A stretch of DNA of 64,000 nt from Sporosarcina ureae (GCF_002101375.1 NZ_CP015207.1:1315001-1379000); one strand, 5' to 3'. Shown: positions 36,485 to 46,017, counted from the first letter of the stretch. Notes: a model not told the origin generated them from the sequence alone. Made by a program: numbers and translations.

Positions 36485-36973
36485 ATGGAAATTAATGATC
36501 AAGCACGTAAAGAGCTATTAGCGCAAGTAGAAGACTTGTCAGATGAAGTGATTAATCGAAAACCAGCTGAAAACAGATGGTCTATTAAACAAATTGTGCA
36601 ACATCTGTACTTAATGGAAGGTAGCGTTGCTAAAACCATTCAGACTAAGCTTTCTAACGACGATCAGAACATTACCACAGTGAAGCCGATTCAACTTACT
36701 GTGGATCGTTCTAAAAAAGTAGATGCGCCTGATTTTGTGACACCAACTTCAGATTTTTCTACTCTCCATGACTTGAAAAGTAAACTTTCTGCTACCCATT
36801 CTGCTTTACATGATATAGCTGAAAACGCAACGGAAGACCAATTAGCAGTAAAATCGTATCCCCATCCTATTTTTGGCGAAATGAGTCTTACGCAGTGGAT
36901 TCCATTTGTCGGCTATCATGAACTACGTCATATTGAACAGATTAAAGAAGTAAAAGAACAACTCAGTATCTGA
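36485..36973 (+). CDS. DinB-family (YfiT-like) protein
   Basis: A 162-residue four-helix protein of the DinB/YfiT superfamily. Putative metal ligands are His in VQHLYLMEGS and the pair in VGYHELRHIEQI near the C-terminus, with NRWSIKQIVQHL as the characteristic first helix. Family members are thiol S-transferases or metal-dependent enzymes induced by damage. The ATG follows AAAGGGGTGACCACT. It is monocistronic, ending in a perfect terminator. Confidence 0.82.
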   Translation: MEINDQARKELLAQVEDLSDEVINRKPAENRWSIKQIVQHLYLMEGSVAKTIQTKLSNDDQNITTVKPIQLTVDRSKKVDAPDFVTPTSDFSTLHDLKSKLSATHSALHDIAENATEDQLAVKSYPHPIFGEMSLTQWIPFVGYHELRHIEQIKEVKEQLSI

Positions 36974-36975
36974 TA

Positions 36976-37017
36976 AAGACCTCTACCATAACTTTGCGTT
37001 ATGGTAGAGGTCTTTTC
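36976..37017. terminator. Bidirectional terminator
   Basis: A perfect 15-base stem (36978-36992 with 36998-37012), loop tttgc, is followed by TTTT on the plus strand and lies between convergent genes. Confidence 0.9.
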
Positions 37018-37018
37018 T

Positions 37019-37801
37019 CTATTGCTGAATATAGTAAATTGCTTGCTGAATACTTGAAAAGGTTTTTAATATTTGCTGAGGATCTTTAGCTGACGCTAAT
37101 TTTTGTGCAAGATCTGGAGAGATGCCTGTAATATAAAGCTGACATCCCATAAGCTTCAATACTTGCTGAATTTCCAGCAACCGATCAATCGAAGTTCCTT
37201 GTTGCCAATATAAACCCGTTATATCAATCATTACATGATCCACTTCATTTGAGTGAACGTAGGCGCTCAGTTTCGTAATCAAAAGATTAAAGCGTTCTTC
37301 CGTCATTTGACCGATTAAGGAAACAGCCGCCAGGTTATCATAAATTCTCATGATAGGTAACATGAGCTGTTCTATTTCATGATCTTTCGTATGCAGCTCT
37401 TCTATTTGTTTGTATTGTACAGAAACATCTGTCTGCGTACCAATACAATATGGCACTCCATCAATAATAATTGGACGAAGACTGAGCCGATTCCAAAATA
37501 ACGTACCGTCTTTTTTATAGTTTTTAATTACGATTGTCAAAGGTACTCTTTCAGAAACAGCTCTTCTGATCTTCGAAACTGTAGTTGGGTCTGTATCTTT
37601 ACCTTGAAGAAATCTACAATTACGCCCCAATGTTTCTTCTTGAGTATACCCTGTCATCGTTTCGAATGTTTTGTTAGCAAAAATTATCGGATTATCCTCT
37701 TGCGAAGCATCTGTTACTAAAGCTGCAACTCTACTCCCATTAATGATCTCATCCATTAATTTTCTTTGAACTGCCTCCGTTAAATTCTTTATTTTAAACA
37801 C
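37019..37801 (-). CDS. LOV-STAS blue-light receptor (YtvA-like)
   Basis: A cytosolic photoreceptor of 260 residues. The LOV domain (about 20-130) holds the flavin-binding motif GRNCRFLQG with photo-active Cys62, the same number as in B. subtilis YtvA, plus NYKKDGTLFWNRLSL and GTQTDVS. A linker helix leads to a STAS domain (about 150-258) with DHVMIDITGLYW. In B. subtilis YtvA is a stressosome member that activates SigB in blue light; that link is inferred here. The start is GTG behind TAGGGTGT. Relative length and order are typical. Confidence 0.92.
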   Translation of the reverse strand: MFKIKNLTEAVQRKLMDEIINGSRVAALVTDASQEDNPIIFANKTFETMTGYTQEETLGRNCRFLQGKDTDPTTVSKIRRAVSERVPLTIVIKNYKKDGTLFWNRLSLRPIIIDGVPYCIGTQTDVSVQYKQIEELHTKDHEIEQLMLPIMRIYDNLAAVSLIGQMTEERFNLLITKLSAYVHSNEVDHVMIDITGLYWQQGTSIDRLLEIQQVLKLMGCQLYITGISPDLAQKLASAKDPQQILKTFSSIQQAIYYIQQ

Positions 37802-37897
37802 ACCCTATCAATTCAAATGGTATCTATTCTTTCCATAGTAGCACAATATTTGATGAAACATACAAACTATCAGGACAACTAGTGGATTTAATTACGA

Positions 37898-37935
37898 TAA
37901 AGAAATCCCTCTGATTTCTACACAATCAGAGGGAT
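37898..37935 (-). terminator. Terminator of the opp operon
   Basis: ATCCCTCTGATT and AATCAGAGGGAT form a perfect 12-base stem followed on the minus strand by TTCTTT. Confidence 0.85.
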
Positions 37936-37941
37936 ATTGTC

Positions 37942-38874
37942 TTATACACGTATAGCTTGCATCTCGGCGAGTTCTTTCTCTGAACATAATACAAAATGTT
38001 CAGGTGCCACTTCACGAAATTCCACTTTTTCGTCAGGTCCATATTGATGGTCCTTCGGATTATACGGATGGCGCACACGAGAACGTTCATAAATTGGGTC
38101 AGGTAGTGGAATCGCTGACAGTAAAGACTTAGTATAAGCGTGCATTGGATTTCGATATAACTCATCCGCTGGAGCCATCTCCACCAGTTTACCGAAATAC
38201 ATCACGCCAATACGATCGGAAATGTATTTAACCATGGATAGATCGTGAGCAATGAATAAATACGTCAACCCTTTTTCTTCCTGTAGCTCTTTCAACAAAT
38301 TGACGACTTGCGCTTGGATGGAAACGTCTAGAGCAGAGATCGGCTCATCCGCAATGATGAATTCTGGATCTACAGCTAATGCACGTGCAATTCCGATACG
38401 CTGACGCTGACCACCTGAGAACTCATGCGGATAACGCTCAGCATGTTCACGATTTAAACCAACAGTCTCAAGCAAATCAATTACCCGTTGCTTCCGATCC
38501 GTTTTACCTTTTACTAGACCATGAATATCTAATCCTTCTGCAATAATATCCAAAACTTTCATACGTGGATTCAAAGAAGCATAAGGATCTTGGAATATCA
38601 TTTGCATCTTTCTATTCAATGCATGATTTTCCTTTTTGCTTTTGGGTGCGTGTACATCTACACCATTATAGAGGACTTGACCCGCTGTCGCGTCATATAA
38701 TCGGATCATAGTACGCCCTGTTGTGGATTTACCGCAACCTGACTCGCCTACTAAACCAAAGGTTTCTCCACGTTTAATAGTGAAACTAATATCATCAATC
38801 GCACGGACTTCAGTAGATTTCCCTGCATTAAAATATTGTTTAAGGTTACGTACTTCAATTAAATTGTCTGACAT
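37942..38874 (-). CDS. oppF: Oligopeptide ABC transporter ATPase OppF
   Basis: One of two ATPases that drive peptide uptake by the Opp system at the inner face of the membrane. Walker A is GESGCGKST, the signature is FSGGQRQRI and Walker B is IIADEPISALD; 310 residues. The C-terminal Opp-type extension contains SAIPLPDP. The ATG overlaps the oppD stop by one base (TGATG) with GGGAGG upstream. It is the last gene of oppABCDF. Confidence 0.93.
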   Translation of the reverse strand: MSDNLIEVRNLKQYFNAGKSTEVRAIDDISFTIKRGETFGLVGESGCGKSTTGRTMIRLYDATAGQVLYNGVDVHAPKSKKENHALNRKMQMIFQDPYASLNPRMKVLDIIAEGLDIHGLVKGKTDRKQRVIDLLETVGLNREHAERYPHEFSGGQRQRIGIARALAVDPEFIIADEPISALDVSIQAQVVNLLKELQEEKGLTYLFIAHDLSMVKYISDRIGVMYFGKLVEMAPADELYRNPMHAYTKSLLSAIPLPDPIYERSRVRHPYNPKDHQYGPDEKVEFREVAPEHFVLCSEKELAEMQAIRV

Positions 38875-39938
38875 CACACAGTACCTCCCGTCTGATCAAC
38901 ATAGTACCGGCTACCTTTAAATGTTTTCATACGCTCAATAATTAGGGCAGGCGGTTCAACTTCTGGTGCCTGCGAGTGCAATAACCATGTCGCTGCGTAA
39001 TGTGTATCGCTCACTTTGAAGAAAGGAGGCTGACGCTCCATATCAATCTTCATCGCATATTCACTTCGCAAAGCGAACGCATCTCCTTTTGGAGGATTTA
39101 ATAAATCAGGAGGTGTGCCGGGAATCGCATATAGCTTTTGATCTTCTAAATCCATAGAAGGCATTGAACTTAGTAAGCCCCATGTATAAGGATGTTGTGG
39201 ATTATAGAAGATTTCGTCTACTGTACCGATCTCGACGATTCGACCACCATACATAACAGCTACTCGATCGGCAACGTTTGCTACTACACCCAGGTCATGC
39301 GTAATAAATATGATAGAAGTATCGGTCTTCTTCTGAATGTCTTTCATCAACTCAAGAATTTGCGCTTGAATCGTGACATCCAGTGCTGTTGTCGGCTCAT
39401 CTGCAATCAATACTTTCGGATTACACGCAAGCGCAATTGCAATGACGATTCGTTGACGCTGCCCACCAGAAAATTGGTGAGGGTACATCTTATAACGATT
39501 TTCTGCATTCGGTATACCGACCAGATTTAATAATTCAATCGTCTGTTTACGCGCTGCTGATTTGTTCAACTTCTGATGTTTTAAGATCGGCTCCATGATT
39601 TGTCTTCCAATCGTCATAGTTGGATTTAATGAAGTCATTGGATCCTGGAAAATCATCGATATATCTTTCCCTCGAATCTTTTGCATATCTTTTTCAGGAA
39701 TTTTTGTTAGATCTCTTCCTTCAAATAGAATTTCCCCACTCTTATATTCAGCACTTGATTCAGGAAGAAGCCGCATAATTGATTTCGTCGTAACAGATTT
39801 ACCCGATCCCGACTCACCTACGATAGCAAGCGTTTCTCCTTTGTGCAAATCAAAATTTACGCCACGGATCGCTTTCACTTCACCCGCAAATGTGTGGAAG
39901 GAAAGCTCGAGGTCTTTTACTTCTAATATTTTTGTCAA
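38874..39938 (-). CDS. oppD: Oligopeptide ABC transporter ATPase OppD
   Basis: Second ATPase of the Opp importer, 354 residues. Walker A is GESGSGKSVT, the signature FSGGQRQRIVIA and Walker B LIADEPTTALD. The C-terminal region GTPPDLLNPPKGDAFALR is the Opp/Dpp extension; the usual iron-sulfur cysteines of some OppD proteins are not present. It starts 15 bases after oppC. Confidence 0.93.
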   Translation of the reverse strand: MTKILEVKDLELSFHTFAGEVKAIRGVNFDLHKGETLAIVGESGSGKSVTTKSIMRLLPESSAEYKSGEILFEGRDLTKIPEKDMQKIRGKDISMIFQDPMTSLNPTMTIGRQIMEPILKHQKLNKSAARKQTIELLNLVGIPNAENRYKMYPHQFSGGQRQRIVIAIALACNPKVLIADEPTTALDVTIQAQILELMKDIQKKTDTSIIFITHDLGVVANVADRVAVMYGGRIVEIGTVDEIFYNPQHPYTWGLLSSMPSMDLEDQKLYAIPGTPPDLLNPPKGDAFALRSEYAMKIDMERQPPFFKVSDTHYAATWLLHSQAPEVEPPALIIERMKTFKGSRYYVDQTGGTV

Positions 39939-39953
39939 CTTGCTCTCCTCCTC

Positions 39954-40973
39954 TTAATCTTTCATTTTAGGATCTAGTGCATCGCGCAGTCCGTCACCTA
40001 TCAAGTTAAATGCAATCATAAGAACACTGATGACAATGGCTGGGAACAATAGCACGTATGGCTGATTCTCCATCACTTTGTATCCGTCATTGATTAATGT
40101 ACCTAATGAAGCAGCTGGTGGTTGGAGTCCGATTCCGATAAAGCTTAAGAACGCTTCAAAGAAAATCGCATTTGGAATCGTGAACATCGTGTTGATGATA
40201 ATAATCCCCAGCATGTTCGGCAGTAAGTGCTTAGTAATGATTTTTCCATCCTTGGCACCTAGCGTACGTGAAGCCAATACGAATTCCTGTGATTTATATT
40301 TCAATGTCTGTGCACGTACAATACGCGACATGCCTATCCAACCAGTTATGGTGATCGCGACAATGATGGCGGTTATTCCCGGGTCCATAATCATAATCAT
40401 CAAAATAACGACAATTAATGTAGGAATACCGATCAAAATCTCAACAACGCGTTGCATGATGTCATCCGTACGTCCACCGAAGTATCCAGAAATCCCTCCG
40501 TATGCGACACCTATAACCATATCAATGGCTGCGGCTACAAATGCGATGAATAGTGATACACGAGTACCTTCCCAAAGTCTTGTAAACAAGTCTCGACCGA
40601 GTCCGTCTGTACCGAACCAATAATATTCATCAACTTTTTTCATTTCATATAGATTGACAGTCTTCCCTGCTAGCTTACCATCCCCATCAAAAAGTCCTGT
40701 TGCTTCAATGCCAGGTATTTTAGGCGGTAAATTTGCATGGCGTAAGTTTTGTGTATCACCCGCATGTCCATTTAAATGAGGACCGATGAGTGCCATGAGT
40801 AAAACCAATAAAAGAATGACCATACTGACAATAGCTGCCTTATTTTTACGGAGCCCTAGCCATGCATCTTGCCAGAAACTCAAACTCGGTTTCTCTATCC
40901 GTTCGGAATGATGCGCGTCGATTGACACTCGTTCAAAATGTTCTGGTGTTAATTTTTCTTGTTCATTGCGCAT
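39954..40973 (-). CDS. oppC: Oligopeptide ABC transporter permease OppC
   Basis: Membrane subunit of the Opp importer, 339 residues. A long N-terminal tail precedes a helix near 45-65, then a periplasmic loop with GTDGLGRDLFTRLWEG, the hallmark of OppC, and five further helices. The EAA loop that contacts the ATPases is ASRTLGAKDGKIITKHLLPN. Its start overlaps the oppB stop by one base. Confidence 0.93.
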   Translation of the reverse strand: MRNEQEKLTPEHFERVSIDAHHSERIEKPSLSFWQDAWLGLRKNKAAIVSMVILLLVLLMALIGPHLNGHAGDTQNLRHANLPPKIPGIEATGLFDGDGKLAGKTVNLYEMKKVDEYYWFGTDGLGRDLFTRLWEGTRVSLFIAFVAAAIDMVIGVAYGGISGYFGGRTDDIMQRVVEILIGIPTLIVVILMIMIMDPGITAIIVAITITGWIGMSRIVRAQTLKYKSQEFVLASRTLGAKDGKIITKHLLPNMLGIIIINTMFTIPNAIFFEAFLSFIGIGLQPPAASLGTLINDGYKVMENQPYVLLFPAIVISVLMIAFNLIGDGLRDALDPKMKD

Positions 40974-41905
40974 TATCCCTTACCTCCAGACACGCGGATA
41001 CGTGGATCGATAACACCGTATAAAATATCCACAATAAAAATAATTAAAATAAGGAAGGCTGAGAACAATAATGTCGTACCCATGATCGTAGCATGATCAT
41101 TCGTCATAATAGACGATACGAATTGCTCACCAATTCCTGGAATAGCAAAAATTTGTTCTACAACAAGTGAACCCGTTACTAAACCAGCTGCCAATGGTCC
41201 GAGAACCGTAATTAAAGGTATTAAGGCATTTCGGAATGCGTGTTTAAAAGCAATTTCAAAACCATTGGCACCTTTCGCCTTAGCCAAAATAATATAATCT
41301 GAATTCAACACTTCTATCATCTCAGTCCGTATAAAGCGCGCGGATAGGGCAAGCGGCCCCATAGCGAGTGCAAGCGATGGCAGGACACTAGATTTCCAAC
41401 CGTCATTCCACAAACCGACTGGTAGTAGATGCCACTCTGAAGCAATCCAATATTGTAGCAATGATGCAAATACAAAGGACGGAATAGAAATACCGAGTAT
41501 TGCAAAAAAGGTGCTTCCATAATCCCAGAATGTATTATGCTTCAATGCGGCAAGCATACCTAGCAGGATTCCAACAATGGTCCCGAAGACCATCGCTTGC
41601 GCTCCCAAGATTAAAGAAGGTTTCAATCTCGTAGCCAATAAATCGTTGACGCTCTTCCCTTTAAATACAAACGACGTACCTAAATCACCTTTTGCCAAGT
41701 TTTTCATATAGATTGCATACTGCACAGGCTTAGGCTTATCGATTCCATACTTCTTTTCAACAATTGCTTTTTGTGTGTCATTCAACTTGTTGTAAGAAGC
41801 GATCGGTGAACCTGGCAATGTTTGCATAAGGAAAAAAGAGGCCGTTGCAATTAAAAACAGTGTTATGAACATATACACGATGCGTTTTCCAATATACTTA
41901 ACCAT
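40973..41905 (-). CDS. oppB: Oligopeptide ABC transporter permease OppB
   Basis: Membrane subunit of the Opp importer, 310 residues with six helices. The N-terminus YIGKRIVYMFITLFLIATASFFLMQTLPG is family-typical in its pattern of one helix, and AKAKGANGFEIAFKHAFRNA is the EAA coupling loop. GGAGG lies 10 bases before the ATG. An attenuator-like hairpin precedes it, so the permease genes may be made in smaller amounts than OppA. Confidence 0.92.
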   Translation of the reverse strand: MVKYIGKRIVYMFITLFLIATASFFLMQTLPGSPIASYNKLNDTQKAIVEKKYGIDKPKPVQYAIYMKNLAKGDLGTSFVFKGKSVNDLLATRLKPSLILGAQAMVFGTIVGILLGMLAALKHNTFWDYGSTFFAILGISIPSFVFASLLQYWIASEWHLLPVGLWNDGWKSSVLPSLALAMGPLALSARFIRTEMIEVLNSDYIILAKAKGANGFEIAFKHAFRNALIPLITVLGPLAAGLVTGSLVVEQIFAIPGIGEQFVSSIMTNDHATIMGTTLLFSAFLILIIFIVDILYGVIDPRIRVSGGKG

Positions 41906-42005
41906 GGTACGTTACACCTCCAAAAGAGTTTCTTACTTACTTATGCAAGTAACCACTTGACATTTTTCGACAATAAATTAAATATTGAAACTATTTGCCG
42001 TTACT

Positions 42006-42044
42006 AAAAAGAGAGTATATGGATATTTACCCCCATATACTCTC
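42006..42044 (-). terminator. Attenuating hairpin between oppA and oppB
   Basis: GAGAGTATATGG and CCATATACTCTC form a perfect 12-base stem followed on the minus strand by five U. It is placed to lower transcription into oppBCDF relative to the binding-protein gene. Confidence 0.85.
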
Positions 42045-42077
42045 CCCTATTAAACTCAGATCTTTACTACACTACAA

Positions 42078-43808
42078 TTATTTACCTGAAATGTATGCCC
42101 ACTTATAGCTATAGTCAGCACCAAATGGATGATCCACTAAGCCCTTAAAGTAAGGTTTATGCAAGAAAATTAATCCACGCTGATAAATTGGTGCAATCGC
42201 AGCGTCTTCATCAAGTAGAATTTTCTCAGCTTTTGCGAATGCTTCATAACGCTCTTCTGGCTTAAGAGCCAAGTCGCCTTTAGAATCTTCAATCAATTTA
42301 TCGTACTCAGGATTAGAGTAAGACATCAAGTTGTTTGTACCATCTGTTACGAATAGATCCATGAATGAAATTGGATCTTGGAAGTCTGGTCCCCAACCTG
42401 ATACTTGAATATCATAGTCCTGGTTACCATCCAAATCCAAACGTACAGAGAATGGTACTTCTTTCAATGAAATTGTTAATCCTTCCAAGTTACCTTCTAG
42501 TTGAGCCTTGAAATACTCGTCCATTTTCTTGGAAGCTTCTGTATCTCCGCCAAGAATTTCAAGATCAAGAGATTCAACGCCTAGTTCTTCAAGGCCTTTT
42601 TTCCAGTGATCTTGTGCTTCTTCCACATTGTACTCCAAGTGGTCACCGCTCAACTCACGGAAGTCTTTTTCATTTTCATCAAATGCAAAGTTTGTTGGTA
42701 CTAAGAAGTTTGCTGGTAATGAACCGTTAGCTAGTACTACATCTGCCATGTCTTGCTTTTCGAAAGCTTTAGCAATAGCTTTACGGATGTTCACATTAGC
42801 AAGTGGTGTTTCTTTACCATCACGCTCTTGATTAAACTTGAAATAGAATACAGACGTTTCTGGTTGAACCACGGCTTCTTCATCATCGCGATATTGCTGA
42901 GCAAGATCACCAGACATTTCTGCCCGATCCAATTTTCCATCCTGGTAAAGTTTTACTGCAGTTGCAGGGTCTTTTACTACGTTTACATGAATTTCATTAA
43001 GCTTTACGTTTTCTGCATCCCAGTAATGTTCGTTCTTAACATAAGTCCAGCTATCGCCAGTTCCATCCCATTTAGTTAAAACGAATGGTCCATTTGAAAG
43101 AAGGCTATCAGAGTTTGTTGCAAATGCATCCGCTTTAGAAGCTACGAACTCTTCTTTAAGTGGATAGAAAGTCCCGAATGACATGAGTGACAAGAAGTAT
43201 GGTACTGGACGCTCCAGTGTTACTTCAAACGTCTTTTCATCTACAGCTTTAACTCCAAGCTCAGATATTTCCATTTTTTCTTCAGAGATTGCTGTCGCAT
43301 TTTTCACTACGCCAGACATCATGAATGGTCCATAAGGTGAACCAGTTGCTGGATCAATTGCACGCTGCCAAGCATAGACGAAATCATTTGCTGTTACAGG
43401 TGTTTCATCAGCCCACATTGCATCGCGAAGTTTAAATGTATACGTCAATCCATCTTCACTTACTTTTGCTTCTTCAGCAGCCATTGCGGGTTCTGCAATA
43501 TTATCTTGGTTTAAACGGTATAAACCTTCATTGATATTGTTTAATACATTGAAGCCTACTTGATCTTCTACGATTGAAGAATCAACGGATGGAATAGCTG
43601 CGCGTTCTGACAAGTAAAGAACCTGTTCTGCATCCGGTTCTCCATCTTCGTCTTTAGCGTGCTTTTTTTCTTCAGTTGCTGCATCTTTGTCCTTGTCGTC
43701 CCCGTCTGCTGTTGGCTTTTCTTCGTCTTTCGAACCACCACATGCAGCTAAGAACATACTTAAGACTAATGTTAAAGCCATTAATATAAGCCACTTATTT
43801 CTTTTCAA
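42078..43808 (-). CDS. oppA: Oligopeptide-binding lipoprotein OppA
   Basis: Extracellular peptide-binding protein of the SBP family 5, 576 residues, anchored by lipid. The lipobox LAAC ends at Cys23, followed by an acidic, lysine-rich linker. DPATGSPYGPFMMSG and the region SNGPFVLTKWDG are conserved in the family. It is the first and probably most abundant product of the operon. A perfect cre site overlaps its promoter, so it should be repressed by CcpA when preferred sugars are present. Opp systems also import signalling peptides in Bacilli; that role is not shown here. Confidence 0.94.
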   Translation of the reverse strand: MKRNKWLILMALTLVLSMFLAACGGSKDEEKPTADGDDKDKDAATEEKKHAKDEDGEPDAEQVLYLSERAAIPSVDSSIVEDQVGFNVLNNINEGLYRLNQDNIAEPAMAAEEAKVSEDGLTYTFKLRDAMWADETPVTANDFVYAWQRAIDPATGSPYGPFMMSGVVKNATAISEEKMEISELGVKAVDEKTFEVTLERPVPYFLSLMSFGTFYPLKEEFVASKADAFATNSDSLLSNGPFVLTKWDGTGDSWTYVKNEHYWDAENVKLNEIHVNVVKDPATAVKLYQDGKLDRAEMSGDLAQQYRDDEEAVVQPETSVFYFKFNQERDGKETPLANVNIRKAIAKAFEKQDMADVVLANGSLPANFLVPTNFAFDENEKDFRELSGDHLEYNVEEAQDHWKKGLEELGVESLDLEILGGDTEASKKMDEYFKAQLEGNLEGLTISLKEVPFSVRLDLDGNQDYDIQVSGWGPDFQDPISFMDLFVTDGTNNLMSYSNPEYDKLIEDSKGDLALKPEERYEAFAKAEKILLDEDAAIAPIYQRGLIFLHKPYFKGLVDHPFGADYSYKWAYISGK

Positions 43809-43852
43809 ATTGTTGACCTCCCCTTTGATGTTTTTGTAGTGCTAGCTTTTTC

Positions 43853-43881
43853 ATTATACAAGAAGAATTTCTAGATGTAAA
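43853..43881 (-). promoter_or_regulatory. SigA promoter of oppA
   Basis: TTTACA and TATAAT on the minus strand are separated by 17 bases, 45 bases before the oppA start codon. Confidence 0.75.
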
Positions 43882-43889
43882 CGCTAACA
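43876..43889. promoter_or_regulatory. CcpA cre site
   Basis: TGTAAACGCTAACA agrees at every defined position with the cre consensus TGWAANCGNTNWCA and covers the -35 of the oppA promoter, a position that gives repression. Confidence 0.8.
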
Positions 43890-43999
43890 ACGCTATTGTC
43901 ATAATTTTGAACTATCATAGAAGATTCTACACATTTTAATTTATGTCCTGTATGATAGATAGTAGTTACTAATTCTATAAATGAAAAGAAGGATTCCAT

Positions 44000-44344
44000 A
44001 TGAAACGTAATATTATTGTATTTCTACTATCTCAATTAGTGATTGTTATTTCTGCCTTTTCGGTATATGGTGAAATCTCACTACTCGGCTATATCAATGC
44101 TTCCTTTTTCATCAGTGGATTTCTACTATTTATCGGTTCGGTGGTATTTATTATTCGTACAGGCTCTTTTGATTTTTTCATGACGAGTACACGAAAGGTC
44201 TTTGCTTTGAAAGGCCAGAGGGAAGTGCTAGATTCAATGCGTGCTCCATCCGAGGCGATGTCAGCGAGTCCGGCGTGGTTTTTCGCCGCTGGTATACCCA
44301 CTTTCATTTTAATGATTGTTGCGCTTGGAGTGTACTATTTATAA
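44000..44344 (+). CDS. DUF3899 membrane protein
   Basis: A 114-residue protein with three membrane helices: about 5-22, 30-50 and 94-113. The middle, cytosolic part TSTRKVFALKGQREVLDSMR fits DUF3899, a small Bacillales family without known function. AAGAAGGATT precedes the ATG. It is monocistronic. Confidence 0.7.
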   Translation: MKRNIIVFLLSQLVIVISAFSVYGEISLLGYINASFFISGFLLFIGSVVFIIRTGSFDFFMTSTRKVFALKGQREVLDSMRAPSEAMSASPAWFFAAGIPTFILMIVALGVYYL

Positions 44345-44385
44345 ATGTTGATCCTGACAGAACTTCTTAAGTTATCTTCAACCCC

Positions 44386-44420
44386 AAAACAGCCCTTCCT
44401 TGAAAAGGAAGGGCTGTTCT
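44386..44420. terminator. Shared terminator
   Basis: AACAGCCCTTCCT and AGGAAGGGCTGTT form a perfect stem between the convergent DUF3899 and lipoprotein genes; the U runs are short on both sides. Confidence 0.7.
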
Positions 44421-44425
44421 TGCTC

Positions 44426-44977
44426 TTATTTACGTTCTTCTACATCTAACTTACTTCCATCATTAAATTTAATTTCTACTTCAATTTTCTCGTAATTTGC
44501 ATCCAAGCCAAAGATTTTCAGCACTTGATCAATCGCTTCCTGCTTTGTGCTGTCTTTCGTCAAATCGAGTTGTTTAACCTTCGGGTATAAATCATCAAAT
44601 GCTTCTTGATTTTTCAAGTATACACCATTTACTTCATCTTCCACTTTCGCTTCAATTGGTTCATTTTCGTCTTGTTCAATATCCGCTTCGTATTCTTTAT
44701 CACCACTGTACAAAACTTCAATCTGGATTTCTTTAAATGAAAGTTTATCCATATCTGCTTTCATATTATCCGTTGCAGAATCTGTTTGTTGCACAGCGTC
44801 TGTATTACCTCCATCAGTAGAGTTTTTGTTAGTATCTTCAGTTGTAGGCTCAGCAGGTTGTTCCACAGGCGGTGTTGTGCCTGAGTTTTCTTTCACATTG
44901 TCATCCGTCGTATCAGTCCCGCATGCTGCAAGGCTGAGTGCCATGACAGATATTCCAGTTAGTAACAAACGATTCAT
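44426..44977 (-). CDS. YusW-like lipoprotein
   Basis: A 183-residue secreted lipoprotein. The lipobox SLAAC ends at Cys19, then a low-complexity Thr/Glu/Asn-rich linker runs to about residue 70. The C-terminal domain, with LSFKEIQIEVLYSGDKEYEA and KIEVEIKFNDGSKLDVEE, resembles the YusW family, function unknown. AGGAGGAATAG precedes the ATG. Confidence 0.75.
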   Translation of the reverse strand: MNRLLLTGISVMALSLAACGTDTTDDNVKENSGTTPPVEQPAEPTTEDTNKNSTDGGNTDAVQQTDSATDNMKADMDKLSFKEIQIEVLYSGDKEYEADIEQDENEPIEAKVEDEVNGVYLKNQEAFDDLYPKVKQLDLTKDSTKQEAIDQVLKIFGLDANYEKIEVEIKFNDGSKLDVEERK

Positions 44978-45090
44978 ATACTATTCCTCCTAAAAGTTGT
45001 CTTGCCACTATTAATACCCCCAATTCTATTTTTTTAATCGCTTAATTTTAATTAATGAAGGGTATGTTATATGTAAAGGAGTGATTTCAA

Positions 45091-45981
45091 ATGAAAAATC
45101 AAGGTCCCGTAACTGCTAAAGAAGCTATTGATTCTATTGAATCAGCGGTGCATACAGAAAGTCATTTACGACGTGCACATGCAATTGGTGTCGCATTTGA
45201 CGCGACTTTCCAACCAACCGGGGCTGCCGTACCTTGGACAACAGCTGCCCATTTACAGCAAAGGGAAGTTTCAGCTGTTGTACGTTTTTCTCATAGCTCT
45301 ACAAGCCGAAATCCAAGCGAACGATTGAATCCAATTAAAGGAATGGCAGTGCGTTTTCAATTATTTGATGGTACATTCACAAATTTGACTATGGCCAATA
45401 TACCGATTTTTATTAGTAAAACTCCAGATGCCTTTATTCGTTTGGTGCAGGCATTCGATTCTCGTAGTACATGGGCACAACGAATAGATGCATTGATACA
45501 TGATGCAGAGTACAAAGCATTTGGTTCCATTTTAAAAGAACTACAGCCTTTTCGTAATTTCGAGTCCCTCCATTACTATTCAATCCATGCGTATTATTTG
45601 AGAAATAAGGACATGCAAAAACAGGCTGTCCGATTTGAATGGCAACCTGTTCCCCAAAATGATGATGGTAATGTCAACAGCTCAATGGAAAATGAACTTA
45701 TTCATAAAGTTAGACTAGACCAGTCTGTACGTTTTCGCTTACTTATACAATTCGCCGAACATGGAGATGCAATTGATGACCCAACTATCGCCTGGCCCGA
45801 TGATCGAAAGAAAATTGAAGCAGGAACCCTAACACTGAACTCTCTTCGTGTAGATAACGCTGAGTCCTTCATCTTTGATCCAACGGTTACTATAGAAGGA
45901 ATAGAATGCAGTGATGACCCCATACTACATTTCCGATCCACGGCGTACGCTGAATCTGCCAAGCGACGCGGCGTTAGATAA
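45091..45981 (+). CDS. Small catalase-related heme peroxidase
   Basis: A 296-residue member of the catalase superfamily lacking the large outer domains, like SrpA-type mini-catalases. The distal histidine is likely His30 in RRAHAIGVAF, FSHSSTSRNPSERL and KGMAVRFQL follow as in catalases, and the heme-ligand tyrosine is likely Tyr286 in STAYAESAKRR. It should bind heme and may act as an organic peroxidase. There is no signal peptide. AAAGGAG precedes the ATG. No regulator is adjacent. Confidence 0.82.
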   Translation: MKNQGPVTAKEAIDSIESAVHTESHLRRAHAIGVAFDATFQPTGAAVPWTTAAHLQQREVSAVVRFSHSSTSRNPSERLNPIKGMAVRFQLFDGTFTNLTMANIPIFISKTPDAFIRLVQAFDSRSTWAQRIDALIHDAEYKAFGSILKELQPFRNFESLHYYSIHAYYLRNKDMQKQAVRFEWQPVPQNDDGNVNSSMENELIHKVRLDQSVRFRLLIQFAEHGDAIDDPTIAWPDDRKKIEAGTLTLNSLRVDNAESFIFDPTVTIEGIECSDDPILHFRSTAYAESAKRRGVR

Positions 45982-46017
45982 ACCTAGTAGACTTTCTATG
46001 TCAAAGTCATAAAAAAA

